From the NCBI GenBank assembly GCA_007119395.1, contig SKPS01000148.1, positions 1 through 7,078 of the forward strand: 7,078 nucleotides of DNA. Reading direction: 5' to 3'. Below, in pieces: positions 6,818-7,078 of this stretch. The DNA is from Lentimicrobiaceae bacterium (GTDB lineage Bacteria > Bacteroidota > Bacteroidia > Bacteroidales > SKPS01). The position numbers and the translations under genes are program-made. The notes beneath the pieces are model-generated. The model had not been told where the DNA came from. It worked only from the letters and a program-made list of their open reading frames with translations, and did not search any database. Position 1 is the stretch's first letter, and every line of letters begins with the position of its first letter.

Positions 6818-7078
6818 TTAAAATAGTACGCCCACGCTGAGCATAAGGGTATGCCCATAAAACACTTGTTTCATCTTTGCATTGTCGCCACCAAGATAGC
6901 GCAGCATTTCACTCTCTTTTCTGGTGATGTTGGTAAAACCATTCAGATAGCTCAACCCTACCAGCAAGGAGGTGGTCCCTGCCAGGTTGTATTCGCCTCC
7001 AACGCCCACATCCAGTGCCATCTTGATAAAGCCGATGTCGTCGCGGATATCACGGTTGTCATACACCCCGGTGGTTCC
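6818..7078 (-). CDS. Outer-membrane beta-barrel protein (porin/PorT-like family), C-terminal part
   Basis: This is the last 86 residues of a frame that runs off the right edge of the window; the stop is TAA at 6818-6820. The sequence alternates polar and hydrophobic residues in strand-length stretches joined by short turns: IGFIKMALDVGVGGEYNL, then TTSLLVGLSYLNGFTNI, a charged loop (about 52-70), and finally VFYGHTLMLSVGVLF. The terminal Phe is the classic C-terminal residue recognised by the barrel assembly machinery. This pattern suits the small outer-membrane barrel proteins (PorT-like or OMP_b-brl type) common in Bacteroidota. The exact subfamily cannot be fixed because the N-terminal two-thirds or so is missing. 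A GTG at 7064-7066 is in frame, but the open frame continues upstream of it and the fragment is too short to be a whole barrel, so the real start lies outside. It is tightly linked to nadE (3 bp). Confidence 0.78.
   Translation of the reverse strand, partial: GTTGVYDNRDIRDDIGFIKMALDVGVGGEYNLAGTTSLLVGLSYLNGFTNITRKESEMLRYLGGDNAKMKQVFYGHTLMLSVGVLF

Overview
The window looks like a piece of a Bacteroidota chromosome, most likely Bacteroidales or a near relative. The grounds are a recognisable gldB-type lipoprotein gene, a Bacteroidetes-style promoter (TTTG / TAnnTTTG) and start codons without Shine-Dalgarno sequences. Base composition looks balanced and even throughout (by eye, not computed). There are no RNA genes, insertion sequences, CRISPR arrays or phage genes. 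The window is densely coding and reads as ordinary core chromosome.

Layout, left to right. Positions 1-201 (+) hold the C-terminal third of the ribosome-biogenesis GTPase EngB (YihA/YsxC). It converges on everything else, which lies on the minus strand. In minus-strand order, from the right edge, come: the C-terminal end of an outer-membrane beta-barrel protein (6818-7078); glutamine-dependent NAD+ synthetase nadE (5177-6814), only 3 bp behind it; the gliding-motility lipoprotein gene gldB (3989-5029), after a 147 bp gap; and, after a 186 bp gap with a good promoter, two tandem TldD/PmbA-family genes (2123-3802 and 258-2087), 35 bp apart.

How they may work together. The barrel gene and nadE are probably co-transcribed; nadE makes NAD+ in the cytoplasm. 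GldB is an envelope lipoprotein of the gliding machinery, also found in non-gliding Bacteroidota. The most interesting part is the last two genes. Both encode TldD-like proteins with signal peptides. The upstream one keeps the HExxxH zinc motif and a C-terminal Cys that resembles the third ligand. In the downstream one the HExxxH positions read S, Q and R, and the mature protein has no Cys at all. This resembles the cytoplasmic TldD/TldE pair, in which only TldD carries the metal site, so the inferred product is an exported active/inactive metallopeptidase heterodimer. Its substrate is unknown. Known families explain the rest of the window.
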